A DNA stretch of 64,000 bases from Epiperipatus broadwayi. Lineage: Eukaryota; Onychophora; Udeonychophora; Euonychophora; Peripatidae. Below are positions 45,061 through 56,330 of this stretch, piece by piece (within the stretch, counting starts at the first letter, position 1; each line of letters opens with the position of its first letter). Under the pieces are notes generated by a model, which was given only the letters and a program-made list of their open reading frames with translations, was not told the origin of the DNA and searched no databases. The stretch is from NCBI GenBank assembly GCA_028023455.1, contig JAQFVV010012394.1, positions 28,353,010 through 28,417,009 of the forward strand. The letters run 5' to 3'. The position numbers were made by a program, and so were the translations under genes.

Positions 45061-45441
45061 TTTTTTAAAAAACAATGCTTTTATGCAAATAGTTCACTAA
45101 AAAGTAGAAAAATAAAAAAAGCAATCTGCCTCTTGGTTAATTTGTTTTTGGAAAATATCAGAGAATTTTAGAATCTAGATTTGTTATAAAGCAATTGGAA
45201 ATTGCAAATAAGTTGTAATTTCATAAAAGCATTTGAGGCTCAAATAAATCATAAAATTCAAAATGGCCTCAAATACTTTTATGAAATAACAATATTCCTT
45301 CTATTTCCAATTGTTTTATAACAAGTCTAGATTTTTAAGATCTCTGATATTTTCCAAGAATAGAAAATTAACCGAGAGGCAAATTACTTTATTTTTCCAC
45401 TTTTTAGGGAGCTATTTATATAAAAACATTATTTAAAAAAC
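45061..45441. repeat. Long palindrome (foldback element)
   Basis: Arms of about 175 bp around a loop near 45250-45275. TTCATAAAAGCATTTGAGGC pairs with GCCTCAAATACTTTTATGAA; ATCTAGATTTGTTATAAAGC pairs imperfectly with the TTTTATAACAAGTCTAGAT side; the ends TTTTTTAAAAAACAATGC and CATTATTTAAAAAA close it. No coding sequence and no hammerhead core were found in it. Confidence 0.75.
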
Positions 45442-46920
45442 TTTTTTTTTTTTTTACTTATTATTTATTAAAAAACAAACAAAACAACATTCAGGTTATA
45501 ATATATGTTAAGATATTAATAAAATCACTTTTATACCATATATATGTATACTTAAAAAAATTTTTGATTCTCTTCAAATAAGCCTTCAATGTTGTTATGA
45601 ATAAAATGAACTGTATATGTTTTTGCAAATGAAATTGAAAAAGTATTTCAGGCATGACTTATTTCCCTCTTAAAACTTAAAATCTTGAATGGAATATAAT
45701 TTTAGTCATTATTAAATGACAATAGAAATTGTTGATTAAAAAAGCAGTATTCTTTATAGTTGACATTTAAGGTAACTAGACAAGATTATTAAAAAAGAAA
45801 AGGACATGAAACCAGTCTGAAAACTTTGATATTTGTAAAGGTTGCTTACTATAATAACAAAGTTTCAGACATTTTTTTCATTTGCCAACAAGAACATTTA
45901 TAAATAATTGCAGTAGAATTAATGAGATGGAACAAGCTGTGATTAGGTTTTTTTAAAAGCTAAAAACTGTATCTATTTCTTATATATCTATATACAAATT
46001 AGATGTCTAATGTTTGATTTGTCATTTTGTTACAGTTATATGAACAAAAGTAATGAATGTTCACAATTTTGCTTTTAATAAACTGGACTATTATTTAAAT
46101 GGCCAGTACAGTTTAATGTGGTAATAGAGTGGCAGATTCCAGGATTCAAGGCCTATGCATTGCAGCTCAGTCTTGTCTCTTCCAATGCTCAAACTTTTTA
46201 GGAACTTCTGAATAATAAACTATTCATTTATTTATTTATTTATTTTAATCTTTAAATAAATATGTAACAGAATTGGATATTTATGAAGTATTAAGTAATG
46301 TTTAATAATACAATACAAAATTTTTATATCAAGGTTCTTTGAAGAAGATTGTTGAATAGTCAAAATATTAATATTAATTTTTAAAAGCTAATCATTGCTA
46401 AAATTAAATGTAAAAACAAGATGATTTGATTATTAAACTTGATTGTTTACTACTTTTCTCAATAGGAAGTCTTATGCTGCATATTTTTTTTATGTAATTG
46501 AGAAATATGGTGCACAACTTTTTAAACTTACATATGCCCCCCTCCTATACCCATACTTTTTTTTTATAATGGGAATATTTTTGCTATCCTTGATATGGGT
46601 TTGAAATAAACCTTTTTAAGTGTCTGTACTCTATTGTAATACATCTATATATTTTTTTTTATAAGACCAAATTACTATCTTCATTAATCTTATCAATTTT
46701 AAATTTTCTGTGACTAAAATTTTTGACCAACCTCTTGGGAATTCTGTCTTTCTCAATTTGACCAGGGCTACCCCTACTGAATTAGACATAATGTAAAACA
46801 TTTACATTCATTGTAAATAAATTGTACTATACCTTATTAATTTTATTAATTGGTTAATTTGATTTTAATGAATAAGTTAGGTTCTACTAATGTACTAAAG
46901 ATGCCCTCTCTTGTTTAGAG
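45442..46920. other. Intergenic, no gene recognised
   Basis: AT-rich. A family E-like motif fragment (TTGAAGAAGATTGTTGAATA, near 46339) is the only item noted. Confidence 0.4.
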
Positions 46921-47411
46921 CAGAAGTTGGCAAGTCTACAGTTCATGAGCTAAATGTGGTTCTTTGATCTCAGTCTTGTGGATCTTTTTATTATGAATAA
47001 TATAACAGATATTTTGTTTTCTTTGGCAATTTATAAATAAAATATTTTGATGACTCTAGAGGAGAAAAAAAGCACTCTACATTGTTTTTTGAATTCTGCC
47101 TTATTATAGAATAGTAATTATTGTATGTGATGAATATTTAAATATTAGAAATTTGTGAATAAATCAAACTCTAAAAGTAATTTATTGTTTTCATTTATTT
47201 ATTTTTAAGAGAAATTTTTTTTTTCTGTGGGATATATACAAATTCTATTATGTTCTGTTACTAAAAGATGTTCAAATATAATCGCAGCCATTCAGAAATT
47301 CATATTTTGCAGGAATATATTTTTCACTTCTTTCCTTGTGCTCTTTAAAGGGGGAAGAGAGGGAGATTTAAACAAAATGGCTGTTCCTATTAAAAAGTTG
47401 CCCAACCCCAG
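46921..47411. mobile_element. Short hAT-like non-autonomous element
   Basis: The left end CAGAAGTTGGCAAGTCTACA and the reverse complement of the right end CTGGGGTTGGGCAACTTTTT are imperfect terminal inverted repeats of the C(A/T)G...GTTGGCAA type seen in hAT elements. Flanks TTTAGAGC and TCTAGAAC match at 6 of 8 positions, consistent with a decayed 8-bp duplication. There is no transposase; ORFs inside are by-products. Confidence 0.5.
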
Positions 47412-47460
47412 TCTAGAACAGAACATGTGATTATGTACTTTATTTGGCAGTGTTATATTC

Positions 47461-47535
47461 CAATTATCCTCACTGATGCAACCAATATCTAGAAACTGAT
47501 CTGGTGATGTGGATAGGTAGCAGTTCATTGATGAT
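47461..47535 (+). mobile_element. Family A fragment (copy 4) with decayed hammerhead core
   Basis: CCTCACTGATGCAACC...TCTAGAAACTGATCTGGTG aligns with 439-478 of copy 1: stem I CCTCA/TGGTG, core CTGATGC, GAAAC, ATC in place of GTC. It continues GTGGATAGGTAG like the family sequence. The remainder of the element is not recognisable. Confidence 0.5.
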
Positions 47536-50286
47536 CAGTTTTTAAGTACTTGTCTTCGGAGAAGGATAACCATGCACTATAAAGTTTTAATCTTTTGTTC
47601 ATTTTGCTTTTAAGTTGATGGTGTTAAGAGTTCAAACATTTAATGTTATGAATTCATCTTGTTTGTATAGATTTGATATTAGGACTAACTCAATTTTAGA
47701 GTAGGAAACCAAAATAAAACGATTTTTATCATACATTTATGCCCTCTACATAAGCAATGAATAATCAGTTTTTGTAGAGCACTGTGTTAGTAGCACTGTT
47801 TTAAAACAAACTTTGTCAATTATATAGTAATGGTTATATAATAATATATAAATGATGTGGTACCCTGGGTATTTTAATGCAGTGATAGTGTTATGAAATC
47901 TGGAGGCTAAGAGTTCGTGGATTACAGTCGATCTGATCATAAATTGGTTGTGAATATTTGGTTTATTTAATTCATATATAGTTGGATGTTTTTTCATCTT
48001 TTAGTTAAGATTATATAAAAATGAAGAAATGATTTATTGCTGAGGAGTGCATATAAACTTCAACCTTCAAAAGTGATAACAATCCATGGCTCTAGAGTCT
48101 ACCATTTTACTACTTCGCTAAATCTACAGGTCATTCAGGTTATAAGGTTTTGTCATATGGTTTGGTATTTTGTAAGATATTAGTAGAATCATTACTTATG
48201 ATTCACTATCAGTTACAGTCGGTTTCTCTATGGGATAATTTTTTAATGTGGGACTAATTTTCAATATTTTCTATTGTACAATAGTAGTCTTCACAAAGTA
48301 GGTTAAATGAATTCCGGAAATAGCAAAACTATAATGATGGAAAAAGAAAAAAATCATGTAATGTTTGTTTTGCCTGTTCCGATACAGATTTTGTATACAA
48401 GATATTTACATATGGAACATTTCCTGCTGAAGGCTGGTTATATGAATAGAGAAAAGTAATGACCAAGGAATAAGAGAAACTGGAAAAAACTATTAAATCT
48501 ATTGGATTTGCCAATAACCCATGTTATAATTTCATCACTTTAGATTTTGTCTCAAATCAAGATCTGCTTTCAGATTATTCATCCTGCAATATTCAACTAA
48601 GTAATTATGGTCTAAAAGTAAACTTCTTATGAAATTGCACCAATGTTTTTTCCTATTCCAACAGTAGCCATCTGGATTGCACTTTCCTAGATGTTACACC
48701 AGTTCTATCAATAGATTCAACACAATCCATTGTTATTGTGTTCTATTAATTCAGGAATGGAATTTGACAATCACTGATCTATATAGATATGGTCAAACAC
48801 GATCCATATGTAAATATGGCTATAGTGTATGCACTGAAAATACTTAACAAAATTACTAGAAGAATCTATCTTCTGGTAGGAATCATTGTGGATTCCTTTA
48901 ATATGTTATTAATAGTTAAACTGTCTACAAAGTAAATATGTATTCAAAATCTTAAGGTTTTTGAATTTCAGGTTATGAATTTGAATATATAGAAATTAAA
49001 GATGGTTGTTAAATGTATAAGTGTGTTAGTTCCAGCTTTGAATTTTTAGCTTTCACTAATAAAGGCAAAATCTCATATTGTGATTATTACAGTAGTATCA
49101 TCAGGTGTCCACTGCTTACATAAAGTTATACTAGTTGGTTCTAGTATAGCGTGAAGAAAATTGCTTTTGGAATAGATGCACACACACACACACACATTCA
49201 GTAAAGATCTATTGAAAATAACTATATATATTTTTACATATTAAAAACATTTATTTCTTCGGTTGCGGTTGTAATTTCGATTTAAAAGAAAACTGATCGA
49301 TTACTGAATTACTTTTTTTTTTTTTGAAAAAAGACAATTTTTTTTATTAAAAAAAATGCATAATTTATACTTCAAGAAACTCAAGATAGTAAGTAGTTTT
49401 TTAGAGATAAAATTACTGCCAGATCTTTTGAGGAGGGATGGTGGTGCGAGTTTTTATTAAGAAAGTATATTTGTTAGATTTTAATTTTGGGCGTGAGAAG
49501 AGGAGAGGATTTATCCATGAAAAAGTGAATGTTTAAATTTATACCTATACGGTTCAATTTATATATGTTTCTTGACATTTTAAACCGGATATTATTTTAT
49601 TGGTTGTTTTTTTTACGTAATTATTTCTGCTCTTAATAAAAAAATATTGGCTGGCAGTATAAATTGCCATTATAACTTAATAACGAAGCAGTGAATTGTA
49701 TATTTCACTGATCAAGTATAAAGCAGTGCCGCAGGGCAATAGGAAGTTGAACGTGATCTGCTTTTTAAATGCAGATTATTTTGGACACGTGCTCCCGCCC
49801 AATACTCAAGCGTTTCAATTTAAATTCTGTGTTTGACCGCCATATCTGTTGTAACAATATTTACTGTACTATGTATGTGCGCGTATGCCTACACATATTA
49901 ATGCGTGCGACACGTTTACATTGTCGCTAAGAATTAAGTTACGACTGGAAATAGTGGCCGTACGTGTGAAGTATCGGTAATCCAGCTTCCTACAATTTGT
50001 CAAATAATAGTATAGTGCCGGAATTGGAAAGATCCTCAAAATTTTTTTTCAAGATAATTAGATAACTATTATAATTATTGTATTATAGTTATGATTTAAT
50101 TAAAAAATTTTTCACACGCACACACACATTCAAAAATATAACACTGCAGCAAATAGTCAACTATATGTAACATTGAAAAATATATGTTGTCTAAAGACAA
50201 ACTAATTAAGCAGTAGAATGGTACTACAACCGATCATTATCTTTGATCATTACCATCGCAATTTTCTATGTTTTATCCTCTTAAAA
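47536..50286. other. Mostly plain intergenic DNA; possible tRNA-like SINE head
   Basis: At 47870-47935 (plus) TGCAGTGATAGTGTTATG followed by GTGGATTACAGTCG has A-box and B-box-like spacing, suggesting an eroded tRNA-derived SINE (low confidence). An (AC)n run is at about 49179-49195. From 49700 to 50000 GC is slightly raised, but no exon is supported. Confidence 0.35.
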
Positions 50287-50707
50287 CAGGGGTGGGCAAT
50301 TGTTTTGGCTCGGGGGCTGCAGAGGTTGGCGGAGGGCCGCATCTGGAGCCACTTTGTGGAAGCAAAGATTAGGGGAGGACCGCACCTTTTTTTCATGACA
50401 CAATAAAGACACTGCTGTATTCCCTGTATTACCAAAGAAATATTTGTTTGTCCATTTTTCATTAAACACACGACATTCATGGTTTCACTAAAGTTGGAAA
50501 TGTATATATTTGTTAATGCAAAGACAAAATTGAAATTAACCAGATCAACTGGATAAGCACTGTGTATGTGTATTGACATGGCCATCCTAGTGGAAAATAC
50601 GAGACAAATCTTCGGTTGCACATGAGAAGGAAATCTCAGTTCAAGGCGTATTTTCCTGATTGTCTTGGCGGGCCACATGTGTTCGGGACGCTATTTGCCC
50701 ATCACTG
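50287..50707. mobile_element. hAT non-autonomous element with 8-bp target duplication
   Basis: 421 bp bounded by CAGGGGTGGGCAATTG and, reversed, CAGTGATGGGCAAATAGC. The subterminal GGGGGCTGCAGAGG and GCGGGCCACATGTG fit hAT ends. TCTTAAAA (50279-50286) and TCTTAAGA (50708-50715) are the 8-bp target duplication with one change. The interior is GC-richer than its flanks and lacks a transposase; ORFs at 50218-50678 are by-products. Confidence 0.85.
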
Positions 50708-50737
50708 TCTTAAGACAATTTTAATATTGTAAATTAT

Positions 50738-51345
50738 ATCGTCAACAACATCATCAAGCATTAACAATTCCGATCAAAATTTAATCTAGTTTCTCTGAGC
50801 ATAGTTTCTTTTCTCCACAACATATTAATTCATTTTATTTATCTATCTCACATATGGTATTTTTATTAGGTCTTTTACAATACCTTGGTATCCAGTTTAA
50901 GGCTTCAACTAGTCATCTATTATTTTTTCTAGCAATATGCCCGATCCACTTCTATTTCAGTTTCTTAATTATTTCCAAGATCTCAATGATATCTGATGTT
51001 CTGTCATCTATGTTATTTCTCTTTCAATACTTTCTTGTTACTCCCAACGTGTATCTCTTTCATAGTTCATTGAATGCTTTTTTTTTGAAAGACATATTTC
51101 CTTTTAATATTTTATCAAATAAATATCCAAATTTAATTCTATGATTAATTTCATCTATTATATTTCCATCTATACTAGTAATCTGACCAAAGTATTTGTA
51201 GTGGTTAACTTCTTCTAATTCATCATTATCAATCATTTTCCTGAGAAAATCTATGGAACATTACTATAGACTGTTGAACATCTATGTTTAGTCCTAGATT
51301 CTTACTTAGCTCTGATGAAATATAGTCTTACTAGTATTTAGTTTT
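50738..51345 (-). mobile_element. Decayed RTE copy, 3' third
   Basis: Collinear with 1501-2210 of the intact element: CATCATCAAG tail remnant, TTTCTAGCAATATGCCCGAT (vs TTCTAGCAATATGTCCAGCC), ATTCTATGATTAATTTC, ATATTTCCATCTATACTAGT, AATCTGACC.AAGTATTTGTA-like and GGTTAACTTCTTCTAATTC. Numerous indels. It starts just right of the hAT element at 50287-50707. Confidence 0.75.
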
Positions 51346-51639
51346 ATATTCGTTTTTATCTGATAATTGACATATTCTTTGCAAAAATAACATCATGTAC
51401 AAAATTTGGACTTAAACAAGGTTTTTGTATTTTTATTTTTTACCTTTCCATTTTAATCTATAAAATACTTTTTGGAAAACTACATTTGAAGTAAATATTT
51501 ATAATTTACCATGTGACTGAACTTTATTAAAGAAGAGTAAAAAAGGACAATTCAAAGAAACACCCATATTTTTATCAATAAAGAAAAAAGGAAGAAGTTA
51601 ATGCTAAAGTGATCTGTGTAAAAGATTTCTTAATTCAAT

Positions 51640-53340
51640 CAATAGTATTCTGTCATAAAGGCAGGTCCACAGAGCAGTCACATCACAAATTAATCCATTT
51701 CCTCATTCCATTCTCTTCATTGGCCAGCTTCTCAATGCCATATATTTCTTCCATCTTATATCACCCAGCAAGATCAATCTTTTCCATTTTTTTTTGTTTC
51801 CGCTCACATCCCCCCCCCCCCCAACATTTTTTTATTAAAATATTCTTTCTTAATATAATTTGTTTTTCTATCTCTAATTTTCTCAATCAATTCTCATTTT
51901 ATTTATCCACTAATTTTTGCCATTCTTCTCCATGTTCACATCTCAAAGGCTTCTAATCTGTTCCTAATTTTATTACTCATTACTCACATTTCACAACCAT
52001 ACATTAGTACACTCTACATATAGTATTTAATTAATCTCTTTTTTAATTCTCTCTTCTAAGGTCCACAAAATATTTTCTTTCTCTTAATAAATGCCTCCAT
52101 TGCCAATGCTATTCTTTTAATGTCATCTTCACTTTTTCCCCACTCACTCCACCAACTATCCAAATATCTAACTTTATTTACTTGTTGAACTATATTATCA
52201 TGGATTTTAACTTGTAGCCTTTTTGTATTTCTTCTTATCCATAAGTACTTGTTAATCTTCATTCATATTCCATACATCCTTCCTCCAATTTATTCAACAT
52301 ATTCTGAAGACTTTTCATCTTCAGCTATAGGAGCCATATCATCTACAAATCTTATACATTTTATTATTCTACCTTCAACATTTGCTCCTCCACAATCTAA
52401 ATATTTATTTAACATGTCATTAAAATAAATATGAAAAAGCATAGGTGACCTAGGGCATACATATTCATTTCATCAGTATTATTCTCCAATCTAATTCTTA
52501 CTCTTCGTTCCAATATACAAATTTCAAATCAATCTTCTTTCTTTCCAAAATACCCCTTTTTTAAAATGGTCATAAATTTATTCCAGATTACTTTATCAAA
52601 TGCTTTTTCCAAATCCACAAAACATACCAATTCTTCTATTTTTTTTTAATATATATTGGTGCAATTGTTCTAACAATATCAGTAGTATCTCTTGTACTTG
52701 TTTCTTTTTGAAAACCAAATTATTTTTTTTCAGTATAATATTCTTGTATGTGATATATTCTATATCACATGGCAATACTTATAGAGTTTTGCCTGTTTTT
52801 ATAATATTCTATGTTCCTATAAATTCTTTGAGTTAAAATTTTTAATAAAATTTTGAAGCATGAGATAACACGATTATTATCATGTACTGCTCACGTTTAA
52901 CAGCTTTCTTCTTTTTAACAATTGGAATAATTATAGTTCTTAAAAAACTTAAGGCCAAACTCTACTGTTATATATCAAATTGCAGTCTGACTATTTCGTT
53001 CATTATATCCAACAGCTAGCTTTACTATTTTTCATTTATTCAATCAATTTTATTACTTCATCTTTCAATATGTCCATACCTTCATAATTAACTAAATTAT
53101 TATCATTTTTTTAAATAGACATTGAAGATATTCTTTCCATCTTTTCAGTATATTATCACTAACAGTTAATCTCTTTCCATTCTTATCAGCTAATATGTTC
53201 ATTAATTTTTTTCTCCCTTAAGTGACATTTTAAATTCTATCAAATACCAGATCACATCTTCATATCTTTTATCTGTTGAGACACTTCTATCTCCCTACTT
53301 TCTTGTCCCAACCCTTTTATTTTGCTAAATTTTTTTTCCA
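51640..53340 (-). mobile_element. Decayed LINE (second RTE-like lineage)
   Basis: Minus-strand frames give, from high to low coordinates, an FVDFEKAFD-like CGFGKS piece (about 52600), then KKIDLKFVYWNEE. A KMYKICR-YGS region (about 52350) is where IRFADDM is expected, followed by WIRRNTKRLQVKIHDNIVQ, QVNKVRYL, WGKSEDDIKRIALAMEAFIK and RKKIFCGP (52056-52262). The KSEDDIKRRIALAKEAF pattern belongs to an RTE-like lineage different from the 1502-4881 element. Stops are scattered and both ends are uncertain. A poly(C) run lies near 51813-51829. Confidence 0.7.
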
Positions 53341-53344
53341 TATG

Positions 53345-53430
53345 TCATAGCATCGGCCGGGACATGAACCCACAACCGTCTGCAACCAACTACTTGCTTG
53401 CATGGCGGCTGCGATACCTCTCGGCTCTTT
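53345..53430 (-). other. tRNA-derived SINE head (Leu/Ser-like)
   Basis: On the minus strand GAGCCGAGAGGTATCGC (53427-53411) resembles a class II tRNA A box (GGCCGAGNGGT), and GTGGGTTCATGTCCC (about 53373-53359) a B box; between them lies a longer variable segment. The stretch is clearly GC-richer than its flanks. The cloverleaf is incomplete, so a SINE head or tRNA pseudogene is likelier than a working tRNA. Confidence 0.5.
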
Positions 53431-53537
53431 AGTTCATTATTAACAAAGAACTAAGGATTTCTTAATTAAGTAACCAAAATTAAAACTCATCTAATATTTG
53501 CCTGAAGGTTTGTGATGATGATGTATTAGGTGTAATA

Positions 53538-54164
53538 ATATGTTGGTCTATTTTCATGATCTATCATTAAATGGTGAATGTATGGAAAATTTTAAACTTT
53601 TCAAATTTAAATAACTTGTTCATAATAACATACAAATAGACAACACAGGTTAGTAATTACACAATGTTTGGAGTAGTATTACTCTCCACTCTTTTTCAGG
53701 TGCTACTGGCCCGACTAGTGGGAATATTCATAGGAGTCAAACTTACATCTTTCTTGAATATTGAATTTTAAAGCAGTGCTCTAATCAACTGAGATATTCT
53801 ATCAAAGGCAACATATATAAAAATTTGCAGGACTCTGGAGGATTTAAACCAACTCTCATTTATAAATATATGAATTTTCTACCATATGTTGCCTTTGACA
53901 GAATAGCTCAGTTAGAGTGTTCCCTTAAAATTCAATATTCAAGAATCTAAGAATGTAATTCTAACTCCTATGCTAATATTCACTGTTCAGGCCAGCAACA
54001 CCTGAAGAAGAGTAGATAATAATATTACTCGAAGCATTGTGTAATTTCTAACTTGTGTTGTTTATTTTTGTGTTGTTACTAAGAAGTTGTTTGTATTTGA
54101 AAAGTTTAAAATTTTCTATACATTCAACATTTAATGATAGATGATGGACATAGTCCAACATATC
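53538..54164. mobile_element. Family D palindrome: tRNA-like heads plus hammerhead-like motifs, head to head
   Basis: An imperfect inverted repeat of about 627 bp with its centre near 53845. Each arm, read outward from the centre, has a tRNA-like head: A box TAGCTCAGTTAGAG at 53904 on plus, ATCTCAGTTGATTAGAG on minus near 53780-53800; B box-like GTTTGACTCCTA on minus near 53731-53746. Next come GGCCAG, a CACCTGAAGAAGAGT...ACTCGAA(A)C motif and ATTGTGTAAT, then ACTTGTGTTG and a TATTTGAAAAGTTTAAAATT tail. The order is therefore Pol III-type promoter, then ribozyme-like motif, then tail. No ORF is present. Confidence 0.7.
54001..54045 (+). ncRNA. Hammerhead-like motif, family D right arm
   Basis: CTGAAGA (54002-54008), an extra A, then stem II GAGTA/TACTC (54010-54014, 54026-54030), GAAGC (GAAAC with one change), loop ATTGT and GTA (54041-54043). 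Stem I is weak. The left arm has the matching minus-strand motif with CTGAAAA and CAAAC. The extra A and poor stem I make cleavage unlikely in present copies. Confidence 0.4.
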
Positions 54165-54414
54165 ACATGACTTATCTTTCCAAAAAAATTCTTGAAAAAG
54201 ATTCGCAAGAAAATGTTTGATATATTATTTAAAAAAGGGAAAATAAATTTATCATTTTCAATTGCTTACTCATTTACTACAGGAATGAAGATCTCTTTGA
54301 GTTTAATCAGTTTCTCCAATCCACAGCTCTTCACATCACCTCAGAAATTTAAAAAAAAAAAAAAACCCTAACTACCATTTTATAATGCATTATTGCTTAA
54401 GTGTTTATAAGAAG
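54165..54414. other. AT-rich spacer
   Basis: Contains a short TGAAGATCTCTTTGAGTTTAATC stretch reminiscent of the RTE 3' end (54280-54330, minus) and a poly(A) run. Nothing else. Confidence 0.3.
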
Positions 54415-54505
54415 TTTGAGCACCAGAAATGCCAAAACTGGAATCAATTTGAGGACCATACCCTTAGGAGTCTGATACTCTACCATTGTATTAACCCATG
54501 TAGGG
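54415..54505 (-). other. tRNA-derived SINE head (Arg-like)
   Basis: On the minus strand GGTTAATACAATGGTAGAGT (A-box region), CAGACTCCTAAG (anticodon-arm region with CCT) and CAAATTGATTCCAGTT (B box-like) follow tRNA order and spacing. It is too eroded for a functional tRNA. Confidence 0.5.
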
Positions 54506-54587
54506 TAATCCTTTCAAAACCTTATTTAGATATTTCTAATGCATTTTTTCAAGTTATTTGAAAGATTTGAAAGAATATAATGTAAGA

Positions 54588-54840
54588 GTTCTGAAGAAGA
54601 CTGCTAGCCAGTCTAAACTGTTACTAGTGAATTGAGTAATGCTTTACTTCCCTGTAACAGTTTCGATTGTCTAGCAGTCTTCTTAGGAATTCTATATTTA
54701 ATTCCCTTGCAACATTTTGACTGCCTGGCAGTCTTTTTCAGAACTCTCTGTATTATATCCATTCAAATTTTCCAAATAAGTTGAGAGATCTGAAGAAGAC
54801 TTTGAAGGGATGTAATTTTAATTTCTGAAGAAGATTTTAG
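54588..54840. repeat. Family E: inverted and tandem CTGAAGA-hairpin-GAAAC motifs
   Basis: Plus strand 54591-54618: CTGAAGA, A, GACTG/CAGTC hairpin, TAAAC. Minus strand 54700-54660: CTAAGAAGACTGCTAGACAA, then TCGAAACTGTTACAGGG. Minus strand 54742-54705: CTGAAAAAGACTGCCAGGCA, then GTCAAAATG. The two minus units are tandem with a period of about 54 bp; the plus unit faces them, giving a fold-back. Two weaker TCTGAAGAAGA copies follow at 54789 and 54825. The architecture is the same as in family D. Confidence 0.6.
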
Positions 54841-55892
54841 ATTGTAAAATATAAGAATTAAATTAATCAATGTAAAAATCACATTACCAGGAATATATGT
54901 TGTACTTGGGGAAACTGGGCATAAGTAGGGAATCAACGTGTAAATTATGAATTGTGGTGAATCAGGGAATTGTGCGGAGCTCAGAATTCTTTGCTACTAC
55001 AATTTATGCTAACAATAGAGCTACAATAATAATAATGATAATAATAATCATTAAACATTATAAAGTATAGTTGAATAAAATTTTAAGAAGAGGGCGAAAC
55101 TTTTAAATCTCCCAATTTTTTGTACACACATTACAAAGTAGCAAGGGTAAAATAATTTTGTATAATAAAATTTATTTCATTATCCCTTTTCCAATATATA
55201 GTCTTACACCACCAACTCCCTCTTTATCATTTCATTGCCATGATCAGATCCACATTTTAATAAAATAATCTTTTATAAATCTTATTGATTTGTGAGTGCC
55301 AATTTGGGTTTCTTTGACAATAAATATAAGTTTTTATTTTGTAGAACTATGGTATTATGACCTCAGGGTTCTTATATATTAATGTTAAAATTTCTCAATA
55401 TTTTGCTTTGTGGACATGTTAATAAAATGAATGATATCCTAGTGATAAACATGATATCCTAGTGATAAACATGAAAAGACATACATTTTTGTGTACAAGC
55501 TAATGTCTACATACTAAATAATAATAATAACAACAATGACGACATTGTTTAGTAAAATATTTTGATTAAAACAAAAATGCCTAAAACTCTAAATTTGGAA
55601 TAATACAATCATCTTCTAGGATAGCATTCAAATACCAAGAGTGGAAAAAATTATTTTATGGTCACTCAAAATATGGATCAACAACGTAATAAATTTTATT
55701 AAATGAAAATAGGCAATGATTGACTATAAAAGCAGTCTTATTTCAATAAATTACAGTTTTAAATTGCAGTGATCAATAGAATAAAATGAATATTTTATTT
55801 CATATGAATATCTGCAAAATCATCATCATTAAATAGTTTAATATTTCCATTTATAATTTAATACACTGTACAAGCTTACACACACCTGCACA
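54841..55892. other. Intergenic, no gene recognised
   Basis: AT-rich. A 20-bp tandem pair (ATATCCTAGTGATAAACATG x2) is at about 55434-55473. Confidence 0.45.
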
Positions 55893-56330
55893 TATGTAAT
55901 ATATAAGGGACTCACCTTTCACACGACTCTCAACTCTCCATGCCATCGCATATTGCTGACCCACCTGATCACACACATATTGAAAAGATAAATAATCACC
56001 AATATCTGTATTTCATGGCAAACCAGCAATCATCAGTTGGTCCAGATTACCATCTCCACACATATATACAACCAGTGCCCAGCTTTATATTAAGATAGCC
56101 AGACCCACCTGATCACACACATGTTGAAAAGATTGGCTATCTTAATATAAAACTGGGCACTGGTTGTATATATGTGTGGAGATGGTAATCTGGACCAACT
56201 GATGATTGCTGGTTTGCCATGAAATACAGATATTGGTGATTATTTATCTTTTCAATATGTGTGTGATCAGGTGGATCAGCAATATGAGATGGCATGGAGA
56301 GTTGAGGTCATGTTAAAGTCTGTGTTCGAA
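55893..56330. mobile_element. Family C head-to-head palindrome
   Basis: The core palindrome 55929-56306 has 173-bp arms (55929-56101, 56134-56306) around a 32-nt loop; outer family sequence (TGTAATATATAAGGG, AAGTCTGTGTTCG) extends it. Arms share AACCAGCAATCATCAGTTGG and its complement with near-identity, so the inversion is recent. The family is the same as 38618-39167. Each arm carries a hammerhead-like motif. Confidence 0.8.
56194..56237 (+). ncRNA. Hammerhead ribozyme-like motif, family C palindrome
   Basis: ACCAA (56194-56198) pairs with TTGGT (56233-56237) as stem I. CTGATGA (56199-56205) is an intact core. The stem II region TTGCTGGTTTGCCAT pairs imperfectly (TG/CA). GAAA (56221-56224) is followed by a 2-bp stem III with loop ACAG and the cleavage triplet ATA (56230-56232). 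The mirrored copy sits on the minus strand of the left arm. Confidence 0.5.

Noticed and set aside
50250-50678. 142-codon minus-strand ORF and overlapping ORFs
   Set aside because: Entirely inside a 421-bp non-autonomous hAT element with no transposase similarity.
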